A stretch of 64,000 nt of DNA from Phycisphaeraceae bacterium (lineage in GTDB: Bacteria > Planctomycetota > Phycisphaerae > Phycisphaerales > Phycisphaeraceae). The stretch covers positions 172,530-236,529 of the forward strand of contig JANQSF010000079.1 of the NCBI GenBank assembly GCA_028284155.1, written 5' to 3'. Position numbers and translations under genes: made by a program. The first letter of the stretch is position 1. The number at the start of each line of letters is the position of its first letter. This document shows, in pieces, positions 25,701 through 33,500 of the stretch. The notes below the pieces were generated by a model. The model did no database searches. It was not told the origin of the DNA and worked only from the letters and a program-made list of their open reading frames with translations.

Positions 25701-28586
25701 GTTGCAGGCCCGTTGCGCGATGACACCGACCGTCGACTGAGGTGGGTCGAAGTCACGTCGTTGGGCGGGGCATTGGCGGCGGAGTCGGCCGATGGCGCGT
25801 CGGCGCGCGCGGGCATTGGGCTTGGGATGATCAGATGCCTGTCCGCCGAGTTCCCCAGTCAGGTCGATCGCGTCAGCATCGACTTCGACCGGTCCACCGA
25901 CGACGAGCAGGTCGCTCGGCAGATCGTTGCCGAGTTGGCGAGCGGTGTGCAGACACGCGAGGTCGGCTACCGCGACGGGAAGCGGCATGCGATCACTTGG
26001 CGGCTCGACGACACTTCAACACAAGATGCCGGCCTCACGTTGAACACACAAAGTGTTGTCCTTGTGATTGGCGGTGCGCGCGGGATCGCCGCGAGCATTG
26101 CGCACGCCTTGGGGCGCGAGTGCAACTCGAAGTTTGTCATTGTCGGCAGAAGCCCGATCGACTTGTCCAACATCGACGCACTGGACGTACCTGTCACGTT
26201 TGAAACCGGACGCGACGGGGTGATCCGGGAGCGTCAGGCGGCGGGGCAACCGGTCGTACCCTCGGAAATCGAGGCGGCGGCCTGGCAGCGTGTCTGGCAG
26301 GACGAGCGGTTGGACAACCTGCGCCGTCTGCAAGAGGTGGCCGGCTCGGTCGATTACCGACAGTGCGACATCACCGACGCCGAGCAAGTTCGACGCCTGG
26401 TGAGCGAAGTGACGGATGACCTCGGCCGAATCGACGTCGTGATCCACGGCGGCGGGTCGTTGGTGTCCAGGTCGACGCTTGACCTGACTCCGGACGAGTT
26501 CGTCACAGGCATGACCTCGAAGGCCAAGGGGACGGCCTGTCTTTTGTCGGCGTTGGCTGACGTGGAAGTCGGCGCATTCGTCAACCTTTCAAGCATTGTC
26601 GGGCGCTGGGGTAACAACGGCCAGAGTGCTTACGCCGTGGGTCATGAGATCGCTTCGGCGCTTGTTGCGGCGGCGCGCAGCCGTCGGCCGGGACATTGGC
26701 CGAGCGTCTACTTTGGGCCGTGGCTGAATGTCGGCATGGTGCGAACCGGTGCGGTGAGCGAACGGTTGCGTGCGAACCGCGTGCCGTTTGTGACGGAGTC
26801 GGCAGGCACAACGTGCGTGCTCGGCCTGCTTCGCAGGGGTGGCAATCGGTCGGTCGCGTACTGTGGCGACCTGACCCGAGCGAAGCAAGCGAGCCCAGCC
26901 CGGCCGCGCACGATCCGACCCGAGCGAGCGCCGACCCTCGATGACGTCCGACAGACCGAGCCGGGCGTGGTCGAGGGCCGAGTGCTGATCGACCTCGACC
27001 GCCACCGGTTCGTCGCCGACCACGTGGTACTGGAAGGCGAGCCGATTATCCCCGGCTCGGTCAGCCTGGAGCTGATGGGCCAGACGGCGTTGACGCTGGC
27101 TGACGAATCGATGTCGATCGTCGAGCTGACGGACATTGACTTCCCGCGCGCGGCGCGCTTCCCGCGTGGCGAGTCGCGTGAGTTCCATACCCGCGCACAC
27201 GTGCTGTCCGACGACTCCAACGGCTTGTCATGCGCTGCGGAGCTTTACAGTCTCTTTACGCCGCCCGGGCAGACTGTCTCGGAACGTTTGGTCTTTGCGC
27301 GATGCGTCGTCCGCCTCGGCGATCGCCCTGCACCGCCACAGCCTTCGATGGTGTTGGCGTTGCCCGGGCTGACCACCGATCCGGTCAATGCGGCGGGTTT
27401 ATGGGAGACGAAAGCGCGCGGGACTCGGCGGGGCATGTTCCGCAACATCTCGTCGGTGCACGGCATCGCGCCTGATGGCGTCGTCTGCGAGTTGCCGAGT
27501 TCGCCCGTTCCCGACTTCGGCGCGCAACCGGCAGTGGACGAGCCGATCCGGCTGGACGGTTTGTTCGATGCCTGCCAATTGCCGGTGATCGCATTCCACA
27601 CTCACGGCTTTAGAGCATACGTCCGCGGCGCGGCGTCGATGCAGTTCTTCCGATCCGACGACCCGACTGGACCACGTCTCTGCCGGTTGCGGATCGCGCG
27701 CGAAGTAAACAACTCGACGTGGTTTGAGATGGAGGCGACCGACCGATCCGGCCGAGTCGTTGAGCGCGTTCGGGACTTTGTAAAAGCCGAAGTCGACGCA
27801 GGTGACAACGTCCCCCCTACCGAGCCGTTCTGGCAGCGGCAGAGAGAGGGCGCGCACACCGCGCGTATCCGCCAGGTCCTGGGGCTTGCAAACCCTGTGA
27901 CGTTTGCGCATATCGACATCAACTTGCTGAATGAGGTGATCAAGGCGGGCAACCTCGCGCTCGAGGACGAACTGTGCGCGGAAGAGTTGGACGTCCTCAA
28001 TTCCCTGACTCAACCGAAACGGCGGACCGAGTGGTTGGCTGGCCGACTGGCCGCCAAAACAGCCCTGCAGCTGATCGCCCTGCCGCAAGCAGCGCGAAAC
28101 CGCGAGCTGCACATCGGATCGTCCAACGACGGGAAACCCTTTGTTGTTCAATCGAACGACCTTCCGCTGAACCCATGCCCACAAGTGTCGATCTCCCACA
28201 GCGGGGCCGTCGCCATCGCGTCGGCATCGATCGGGTCGCCGATCGGAGTGGATGTCGAGCGGATCGATCCGTCGATCATCGACTTGAAAGACGAGTTCAC
28301 TTGCGACGAAGAGGTCGCCCGTTGGGTTGCCCGCGAGCACGACGACACGATCCATGCATTGACCGCGATCTGGGCGGTCAAGGAAGCCTGCCGAAAGGCG
28401 CTGGGCCCCGCGACCTGCACGATGCGCGACCTCGTGTTGCAGGAAAGCAGGACTGAAGACGCGTACGTGATCGCCACACTCGGCTGTGGCAACGACCATT
28501 CAGCCAGGGCGGTGTGTTTCACCCATGAAGGCTACGTCTACGCCGTCGCCTTGGCCGGCGACCATGATGCAGAGAACGATTCATGA
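19767..28586 (+). CDS. Iterative type I PKS/PUFA-like synthase: NPD-NPD-KS-AT-ACP-ACP*-KR-DH-PPTase
   Basis: A 2939-residue cytosolic megasynthase. The start is ATG 19767, 25 bp after the GNAT stop; the frame is open to 19488 but only inside the GNAT gene. Domains by residue: two TIM barrels resembling nitronate-monooxygenase/PfaD-type FMN enzymes (about 1-210 and 265-565, the second with GSEGGGSTG and LLLGGGLANARGAL); ketosynthase (about 670-1130; Cys879, His1013, His1053 all present); acyltransferase (about 1253-1560; GHSLGEY with Ser1354); carrier domain 1 (GLDSIK, Ser1719); carrier domain 2 (GLDHVK, His1802 replaces Ser); ketoreductase (GGARGIA at about 2100; Ser2276, Tyr2289); hot-dog dehydratase (His2419, Asp2601); and a C-terminal 4'-phosphopantetheinyl transferase (GVDVE with Asp2829; WAVKEA at 2869). 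No thioesterase is seen. The set resembles PfaA/HglE-type synthases of long-chain lipids. Chain length and product are unknown. Confidence 0.9.
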   Translation: MNPEAFILWVAQPPGIDRLDLLEEAAGRAEPLIDLRYGSADHRRAIVRTALERNLSGLTVVVDGRDGALINELLQTLPRESRVILSSLPAEGEETHSLIERLRQADLIVGFEVTRSDDALQAAVAGADFIVASPHEAYGPVSDRTCLTLVQELLEEVSLPVVVRGGLGPQGAAAVMAAGCSGCILDSQLLLLDASPIDDGLKKKLKDAPSQDLVVVGESVSRPYRCLAVEADDDRRRLVEREHALLFDDEDTEDNALRFERELEPLMRDGLNVASGLLPVGQGIAVARRFARDGLNLNDILGLYETALRDSLGRARDNFPFSAGNALARSLGTSLPIIQRPIGLRPGDTSLAGEIAVHGALPVVAIDARHDEHANPALKDLRATSGDQPFGVAMIGQADEAIDDGTLDAVAAARPTCVILDGVDVAHSTRLESEGLAVYVVVRSPAEFQTALDRGARGLIVLGSEGGGSTGVTDSLSLWEVAVDELTRQPDGDVAGIRLLLGGGLANARGALMAAVLASPLTESGVEIGLYVGTAYLMTQQATAIGAIPPAYHGSLLHMKDTAVTGRSVGQPMRWLRTASLLNIARAEIDLLREGLPENDQRAAGDRMHRVFHQAALDASDPDRCAYPAGQAVCVTHRALDITDLHRALTTDAQSLLDQPGKSGDDWVPHDAVAIVGIGCVFPQANNPEQFWDNIVNGVDTVREVPDDRWEPRYFYDAKRGTPDKSYTKIGAFVEGFEKDPMKFSIPPVSAASIDRAQFLTLEATHQALQDAGCLENGFPKTSTGVFVGNAGGGNLSFSYGLRAHCDELAQRVRETEAFQALPEAEREQLIEQMSERYKRDLPVFTEDTCGGTFGSLIAGRVANCFDLGGPGAVVDCACASSLAALDAGMTALREGRLDMALVGGVDVRVDAGTYVFFCSLGALSPNGSYPFDERADGFVPGEGAGMIVIKRARDAVRDGDRIYAIVRGVGNSSDGHVKGITAPDANGQMRALRQAYASVPFAPDTVSLIEAHGTGTWVGDITELKSLTTVMREHTDRKRFVGIGSVKSMIGHLKAAAGIAGLIKTALALHHETLPPTIHCEQPRKEVDWENSPFYLVTDPQPWQDTGPHPRRAAINAFGFGGINYHTILESAPHEQVAQSAKARPTDEVSDLPAELFVLRGTTRDELTRLLDETKERLAKAGEAELQSIAFDLFESRPTGDLTVAIVAADRQTLLSHLDTAGEVVADESRTHFTAAKGIYFQAKPLQDGEKVAFLFPGQGSQYVGMCGDLPKHLPFVRQTFNQIDAISRRHTGQSVMPVLLTDSDITDEQREHLGELLVRPDVNHPVMLAMGMSIVEALRRAGVAPDMLAGHSLGEYVALHAAGVFDTTTAIEVVTGRGHGIQSHDAQPGGMAAVAASIEQVEPVLASQDGFVAVANINCPAQTVISGEAGAIEQAVAVLGTQDIHCHPLPVSHAYHTELLDEVVEPFRTYLEFFPVNPPRVPVQSNLTGEAYTSGDEFAPRLRDTLAKHLTRPVQFIANIRSMYEAGARLFVEVGPGSTMASFVENTLGGEPFQSVPTNVARRSATLQLLHALAVCAAHGLPVDTRGLVSSRPARALSRSRRLVRGAPQTAPSPPAKTAVATAASPPLGDVLADVDKDTVASYLEQRGDFIRDMVRLDFQHFSQTTGITTASTPSTENDANDPLTQQVIDLVARKTGYPPQHIDIDLDVEAELGLDSIKQVEIIRQLSSELSITLNDADGARHGISTLRNLIELARERTQDGPTDDLDQRVVELVAQKTGFPPEHIDLDADAEAELGLDHVKRVDVVRALADNLGMQDVEGVDAALSEFQTLNDLIHLIRGRLTTSATSKDEPADVNNATDLAGVSTDCHQWACVPVDSPLSGDGDLADLAGQTVLVLADEHAVSSYIAKQLSAVGAHVRVVALQDADTDLPDHVDLVLNLLGFGADEVDMRPDDVEAWWESTAETARAVLRLAQRVAGPLRDDTDRRLRWVEVTSLGGALAAESADGASARAGIGLGMIRCLSAEFPSQVDRVSIDFDRSTDDEQVARQIVAELASGVQTREVGYRDGKRHAITWRLDDTSTQDAGLTLNTQSVVLVIGGARGIAASIAHALGRECNSKFVIVGRSPIDLSNIDALDVPVTFETGRDGVIRERQAAGQPVVPSEIEAAAWQRVWQDERLDNLRRLQEVAGSVDYRQCDITDAEQVRRLVSEVTDDLGRIDVVIHGGGSLVSRSTLDLTPDEFVTGMTSKAKGTACLLSALADVEVGAFVNLSSIVGRWGNNGQSAYAVGHEIASALVAAARSRRPGHWPSVYFGPWLNVGMVRTGAVSERLRANRVPFVTESAGTTCVLGLLRRGGNRSVAYCGDLTRAKQASPARPRTIRPERAPTLDDVRQTEPGVVEGRVLIDLDRHRFVADHVVLEGEPIIPGSVSLELMGQTALTLADESMSIVELTDIDFPRAARFPRGESREFHTRAHVLSDDSNGLSCAAELYSLFTPPGQTVSERLVFARCVVRLGDRPAPPQPSMVLALPGLTTDPVNAAGLWETKARGTRRGMFRNISSVHGIAPDGVVCELPSSPVPDFGAQPAVDEPIRLDGLFDACQLPVIAFHTHGFRAYVRGAASMQFFRSDDPTGPRLCRLRIAREVNNSTWFEMEATDRSGRVVERVRDFVKAEVDAGDNVPPTEPFWQRQREGAHTARIRQVLGLANPVTFAHIDINLLNEVIKAGNLALEDELCAEELDVLNSLTQPKRRTEWLAGRLAAKTALQLIALPQAARNRELHIGSSNDGKPFVVQSNDLPLNPCPQVSISHSGAVAIASASIGSPIGVDVERIDPSIIDLKDEFTCDEEVARWVAREHDDTIHALTAIWAVKEACRKALGPATCTMRDLVLQESRTEDAYVIATLGCGNDHSARAVCFTHEGYVYAVALAGDHDAENDS

Positions 28587-28840
28587 GCAACGTCGGGCTT
28601 GAACAAGTAAGCGAACTGATCGGCGGCGTCGTTGACCTGACCGGTGTATCACTCACCGAGCAAACGGTCATCGGCCAGGACTTCGCGCTCGATTCGCAGG
28701 ACATGCTGCGCGTCCTGTCGCAGATCGAAGCCCACTACGGGTTTCGTTTCAGTGTGCAGGACCTGGTCAGCCTCAAGACGATCGGCGACGTGCTGCGAGC
28801 GATCGAGCGGAACGTAGCCGAGGGCCAGCCGGATGCGTAG
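28583..28840 (+). CDS. Stand-alone acyl carrier protein
   Basis: An 85-residue acidic protein with the carrier motif LDSQDML; Ser38 is the predicted phosphopantetheine site. The following RVLSQIEAHYGFRFSVQDL matches helices II-III of ACPs. Its ATG overlaps the synthase TGA in an ATGA arrangement, implying coupled translation and near-stoichiometric need. It could load a starter unit from the PaaK-like ligase, accept the finished chain, or present it to the GNAT or sulfotransferase. The phosphopantetheinyl transferase domain of the synthase just upstream is the obvious candidate to activate it. A hairpin follows 29 bp after the stop. Confidence 0.88.
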   Translation: MSNVGLEQVSELIGGVVDLTGVSLTEQTVIGQDFALDSQDMLRVLSQIEAHYGFRFSVQDLVSLKTIGDVLRAIERNVAEGQPDA

Positions 28841-28869
28841 CTGAAATCAGGCAGCGCTCACCTCGACTA

Positions 28870-28887
28870 TCGCGACTCAGGTCGCGA
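28870..28887. terminator. Hairpin between convergent genes, likely terminator
   Basis: TCGCGAC (28870-28876), loop TCAG, and GTCGCGA (28881-28887) form a perfect 7-bp stem with a 4-nt loop, 29 bp after the ACP stop and 33 bp before the stop of the convergent ligase gene. There is no T-run on the plus-strand side, so it is not a textbook intrinsic terminator, but its position suits ending both transcripts. Confidence 0.5.
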
Positions 28888-28920
28888 CACACCACAAAAA
28901 CAGCCGAAGCAAGACTGTCT

Positions 28921-30348
28921 TCATTCAACATCACCCTGCGTGTAAAAGTCAGACGTAAAGCTCTCGAACTTGCGTCCCTGCTCGATCGGGATTGACTCAA
29001 CGACAGCGATGTCAAGCGCCGGCGTCGGCCCGGTCGCCGCGCTTGACCAGGCGTCACGCAGCCGTGTCAAGCAACGGTCGTCGAGTTCGCCCCGCACCGC
29101 CAACCGTAAACGGAAGCGTCCGTCCAACGACTGGTGAAGCTGATACTGTCGCAGGGGGCGGGCCAAGTCATCGGGCATCTCCGCCACAGCACGTTCGATC
29201 GACTCCCACTGCTGCCACGTGCCGTCCGGCAACGACACGATTTGCCGATATCGGCCGACGACATCGCCAAAGGTCGGCAGCGTTCGGCCGCACGGGCAAG
29301 GCCCATCCACCGCTTGCGCCAGGTCGCCGGTGTCGTACCGGATCAACGGCATGGCGGCATTCGTCAGGCAAGTCACGATCAGCCGACCGACATCGCCCGG
29401 CGTGCAAGCCTCACCCGCGTCGTCCACAATCTCGACGTGGCAGTGTTCGGCGTGCACGTGGTATCGACCGCCTTCGGGACACCGCACGGCGACGAGGCCG
29501 ACTTCATTGAGACCGTAATTCTGTCGAATAGGAACGCCGAACACGCGCTCGATCAGTCCCCGCGCGTTTGTTGTCAGTTGCTGACTGATCGCCAGCACAC
29601 CGGACAGTTGAACGGGCAGCCCGGAGTCGCGGCAGGCTAGGGCCAGGTGTTCCAACGTCGCTGGCATCGACGTCAAATACCGTGGCCGCTCGGTCTCAAG
29701 CCATGCAAGCTGATCCTCGACGCCGTGCGTGTAGGGTAGGCCAACGCAAGGCCCGGTCTCGAAGTAGTGACCCACGTAAGGCCAGGAATGAACCCGGTCG
29801 GCCGACGCCTGGTCGGATTCGCTACCGACTTCAAGTTGATCGAGTTCCTCCAGTTCGCGGAGCAGCGCCAGCTTGCCGGACGGGTCGAATCGATACCAGC
29901 GGTACTCGCGTTGTTTGAGCAGCGAAAACATCCGCCAGGACACGTCGCTGTGCAAGACCTTCACCGGCTCGCCCGTCGAACCGGACGTCTTTGCCGTAAG
30001 AGAAGGCTTATGACCCCGCGGCAAGGCGGTCGCCCGCAACTGGTCAAACCTCTCCTGCAATATCGCACGGGAGAGGATCGGTATCCGCTTCAGGTCGTCG
30101 GCGTCAACAGATGTCAACGAGAGGCCAACCTCATTGAACGTTTCGGTGTAGTAAGGCACGTATCGAGCGGCGTGCCGCAAGATGGTCGTCACTGCGCCGG
30201 TCATTCGAGAATGACGTTGCGCTTGTGGAAGAAACTCCTCAGCGATCAAACGATCAAACCAATCGACATCCCGGAATTGGGATCGCAGCGGCCACGAACG
30301 CTGGACGGTCAGCTCGGCCATCGGCGACGTGGCATGAAATCCGGGCAT
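28921..30348 (-). CDS. PaaK-like (phenylacetate-CoA ligase family) adenylate-forming enzyme
   Basis: A 475-residue protein (from ATG 30348) of the AMP-forming ligase superfamily, PaaK/CapK branch. The phosphate-binding loop reads TSGSTGEPVKV; later come NYGLNEVG, RYDTGDL and CPCGRTLPTFGD, the last being the cysteine/glycine turn typical of this branch. It should activate a carboxylic acid as an acyl-adenylate and pass it to CoA or a carrier protein. Placed tail-to-tail with the synthase/ACP operon, it may supply the starter acid, but it is on the opposite strand and not co-transcribed, so the link is inference. ATG 30321 and a further upstream start at 30432 are alternatives; none has a clear ribosome binding site. 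Confidence 0.8.
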   Translation of the reverse strand: MPGFHATSPMAELTVQRSWPLRSQFRDVDWFDRLIAEEFLPQAQRHSRMTGAVTTILRHAARYVPYYTETFNEVGLSLTSVDADDLKRIPILSRAILQERFDQLRATALPRGHKPSLTAKTSGSTGEPVKVLHSDVSWRMFSLLKQREYRWYRFDPSGKLALLRELEELDQLEVGSESDQASADRVHSWPYVGHYFETGPCVGLPYTHGVEDQLAWLETERPRYLTSMPATLEHLALACRDSGLPVQLSGVLAISQQLTTNARGLIERVFGVPIRQNYGLNEVGLVAVRCPEGGRYHVHAEHCHVEIVDDAGEACTPGDVGRLIVTCLTNAAMPLIRYDTGDLAQAVDGPCPCGRTLPTFGDVVGRYRQIVSLPDGTWQQWESIERAVAEMPDDLARPLRQYQLHQSLDGRFRLRLAVRGELDDRCLTRLRDAWSSAATGPTPALDIAVVESIPIEQGRKFESFTSDFYTQGDVE

Positions 30349-30551
30349 GGGGTGTACGTTAGGCTGTCCGGGTATGTCGCAACGCGCCCACTTTCGCACG
30401 GCTACGCACTGAGCCGGCGAAGTCAGAGGCACATCGACAAGTCAATTCAGAATGGGCTGCAAAAACGCCTAACCATGCGGACCGATCGGAATGTGTGACA
30501 AGATGATTGGAATTACTTGGACCGGCAGTCTCGCGGACACGAGAGGTATGG

Positions 30552-33500
30552 TTAACGATCGGCCAGCAAGAACCCCAACAAGTCATAGAAGTCCGACTCT
30601 CTCATCAAATCCACATAGTTGCCCGGCATCGGCGAATGCTTCGACGGCCGCTGCGACTCCACTTCCGACTTTGCGATCCGGACGGCCTTACCTTGCGTGT
30701 CCGACATCACCACAGATTGCCCTTCGGCACGCACGCCGAACCCCATGACCACGTCGCCATCCTTCTTGGCAATGACTTGCATCCGGAACACCTGGTCGAC
30801 ATTCCGGTTGGGATCGAGGATGTCCTCGATGAGGCGGTCGGGGCCGCGGTTGGCGATGCCATCGAGCGCGGGAGCGATGGTGGCGCCGTTATCGTCGATT
30901 CGATGACAGGCGGCACAATGCTTGTTGAATATCAGTCTGCCATTGGCGATGTTCGGCCTGGCCTTGACGTAATTGGCTCTCCGGTGGACGATCGCCTTGG
31001 CTAGTCCGTTATCGAGCGGAGGGACACGACGCAACAGTTCCCGTGCCCGAGCTTGCATTGACTCCGTTGCAACACGCGCGAATCGCTGCTTCAATCCTTC
31101 GTCGTCCAACAGTCGCGGCGAGGCTTTGCCTTCTTCGATTGCTTGTAGCAGAGCGCTGGCGCTTACGGCTGACTCACACAGCGCGTTTGCAAATCGCAGT
31201 TGTCTCCTTGCTGGCGCGGCGCGGATGGCTTCGACGATCGCTTTGATGACGGGCTTGTCAAAGTCCGCCATCCGGCGAAGGCTGTTCACGGCGGCGAGGC
31301 GTATGTCTGGCTTGGCTTTGCTATCCAAGATCTGTTCGCGCAGTTGGGGGACGAGTGACTTGACGCGGTATTGGCCGACGCGATCCAACACCGCGACCGT
31401 TTGACCGGCCCGACTCGCAGCCGACAAGCCCAGCACACTCACCACCGCGGGTTCAAATCGCGCGACTCCAATCCACGCGTAGGCGTTGGCATGGTCCGCG
31501 TCGACGATCTCGATCACGCCCTGCTTGCCCGCGTGTGCCGACAAGTTCCAGGTGTACTTGCGGGCTGTGTCATGCCGTGGCGGAACCTGACGCGCGACTT
31601 CCTTGCCATCCACGACCAGCCGAATGTGATTCACCGGCGGCGGACTCTTGCCCGGATACCCATTGTGTCCGCACATGAAAAACGACAGGGCCTTGGGCAC
31701 GACGAACGGTCGACTCCGCAGGACGCCGGTCAGTTGCTCGCCGTTGACGATGCTGTCGATGAAGACGACGCGCTTGCCGTCCGCGCAAGCACGCTCGCGC
31801 AATCCCCAGGGCGAAGCCCCGCCGGGCGTCATCGCGTGATGACGCCACATCGGCTGCGCGTCCTTCCTAAGCAGTTGGGGCGTAAGCGTGTTGAGCCATC
31901 GGCCCATCGCGCTCTCCACTTCAGGCTTTACACCTCGCTTGTCCAGCCCGGTTTGCATGGCCTCGAACATCGACCACTGGCCGGCAACGTCGCCCGCGAG
32001 TCGCTTCTGCACGAGTACGACAATGTCATCCACGCGATCGGCAGGCAGGTGCTGGGCGACGTGCTCCATGCATCGCCTTTCAAAGGCGGGTTCGACCTGA
32101 TTGGTGCGCAGGTACTCAAAGGTGAACCACGCGGCTTGTTCGGTCGGCACGGCGAGGGCGATGTTGACGAGGCGATTCAGATTGGCCGCATCGAGCGTGA
32201 TGTCCTTCAGCTTGGCATTGGTCGGCAGGGCGCGTAGCTGCTCCCTCAGCGACATGCGAATGGTGTGGATGAGAAACGTGTCCGCCGAAGCCACGCCTGA
32301 CCACGCCTTCAGCAGCGGCTCGATGTTGGCTTGGTCCGGGTGGCGGGCCAGCGCATCGGCGGCGTACCGCTGCACAATCGCGTCCGTCCCAAGCAAACTG
32401 TTTCGGACCACCTCGGCCGTCGCACTGTCCCACGCTTTGCGTTCGCTTAACGCCTTGATGAGTTGCAGACGGACCGAGGCCGCGTCGGCCGCCAGCCGTT
32501 GCATCCGCTTGGCATCCAGTAATCCGAGTCGTTCATTCAGCCACACGCCCTTCGCACGCCAGGCGATCAGGTCCGGCCGCATGCCCTTGTGTGGCGGCAC
32601 GGGGGTATCGAACGGATGCCGATGTGTGACGACTTCCGTAAACGCCTTGACCGTCGCATCGCCTTCCTGGCCACGTTGAATTAGCTCGCGCGTCGCCAAC
32701 TCGCGGCATATGTGGTTGTCACTACGCAACTCGTCAAACAAAACCGTCGTGGTCAACTGCGTGAACGCCGTTCGCGTCGAGAGCTTGGCCTTACCGTTCT
32801 GACCGGTGTACACAACGCGCCAGATCCGTCCGCGCGAGCGGTCTCTCCGCGGGTGATTCAAAGGCACTTCATAGTGGCCGATGATGCAATTGTAAAAGTC
32901 AGCGATGTACAACGCCCCGTCCGGTCCCCATTGGATATCCACAGGCCGGAACCAGGGGTCGTCGCATGTCAGGAAGTCGACAGGTTTTTCGACCCGGTAA
33001 GTTGAGCCAGATTGTGTGAGTCCATCACGATGGATCTTGTTGGTGATCGGGTTGCCAACGTAAAGGCAGTTGGTGTATTCCTTCGGAAATGTTTTGCCTT
33101 GCACGTAGGCGATTCCCGCAATGCCCGTTGACCCATGGCCGTCGTTCGTGGTTGGGGGCGCGAAGCCGAGCCCGTCGTGTGGTTTGCCGAAACTCGGGTA
33201 ATACCCGCCACGCAACAACAGCGTTACCGGTTTGGAATGGCAGTCAGCCGTGAAGATGTCGCCGTTCGGGTCGAAGCACAGCCCAAACGGATTGACTTGG
33301 CCGTGCGTGTATTGTTCGATCGCCGAGCCGTCAGGCTTGAAGCGGTAGGTGTTGCCCGATTGCAGTTCGAGCACGACGTCGCCCGTGCCGCCGAGTTTGA
33401 TTCTCGAGTGATTGCGGAACCCGTGGCAAGCGTAGACCCAGCCATCGAGTCCAAGCGTGAACGCGTTCTGGTTGCCGTGTGTGTCGTCGATGCCGAATGG

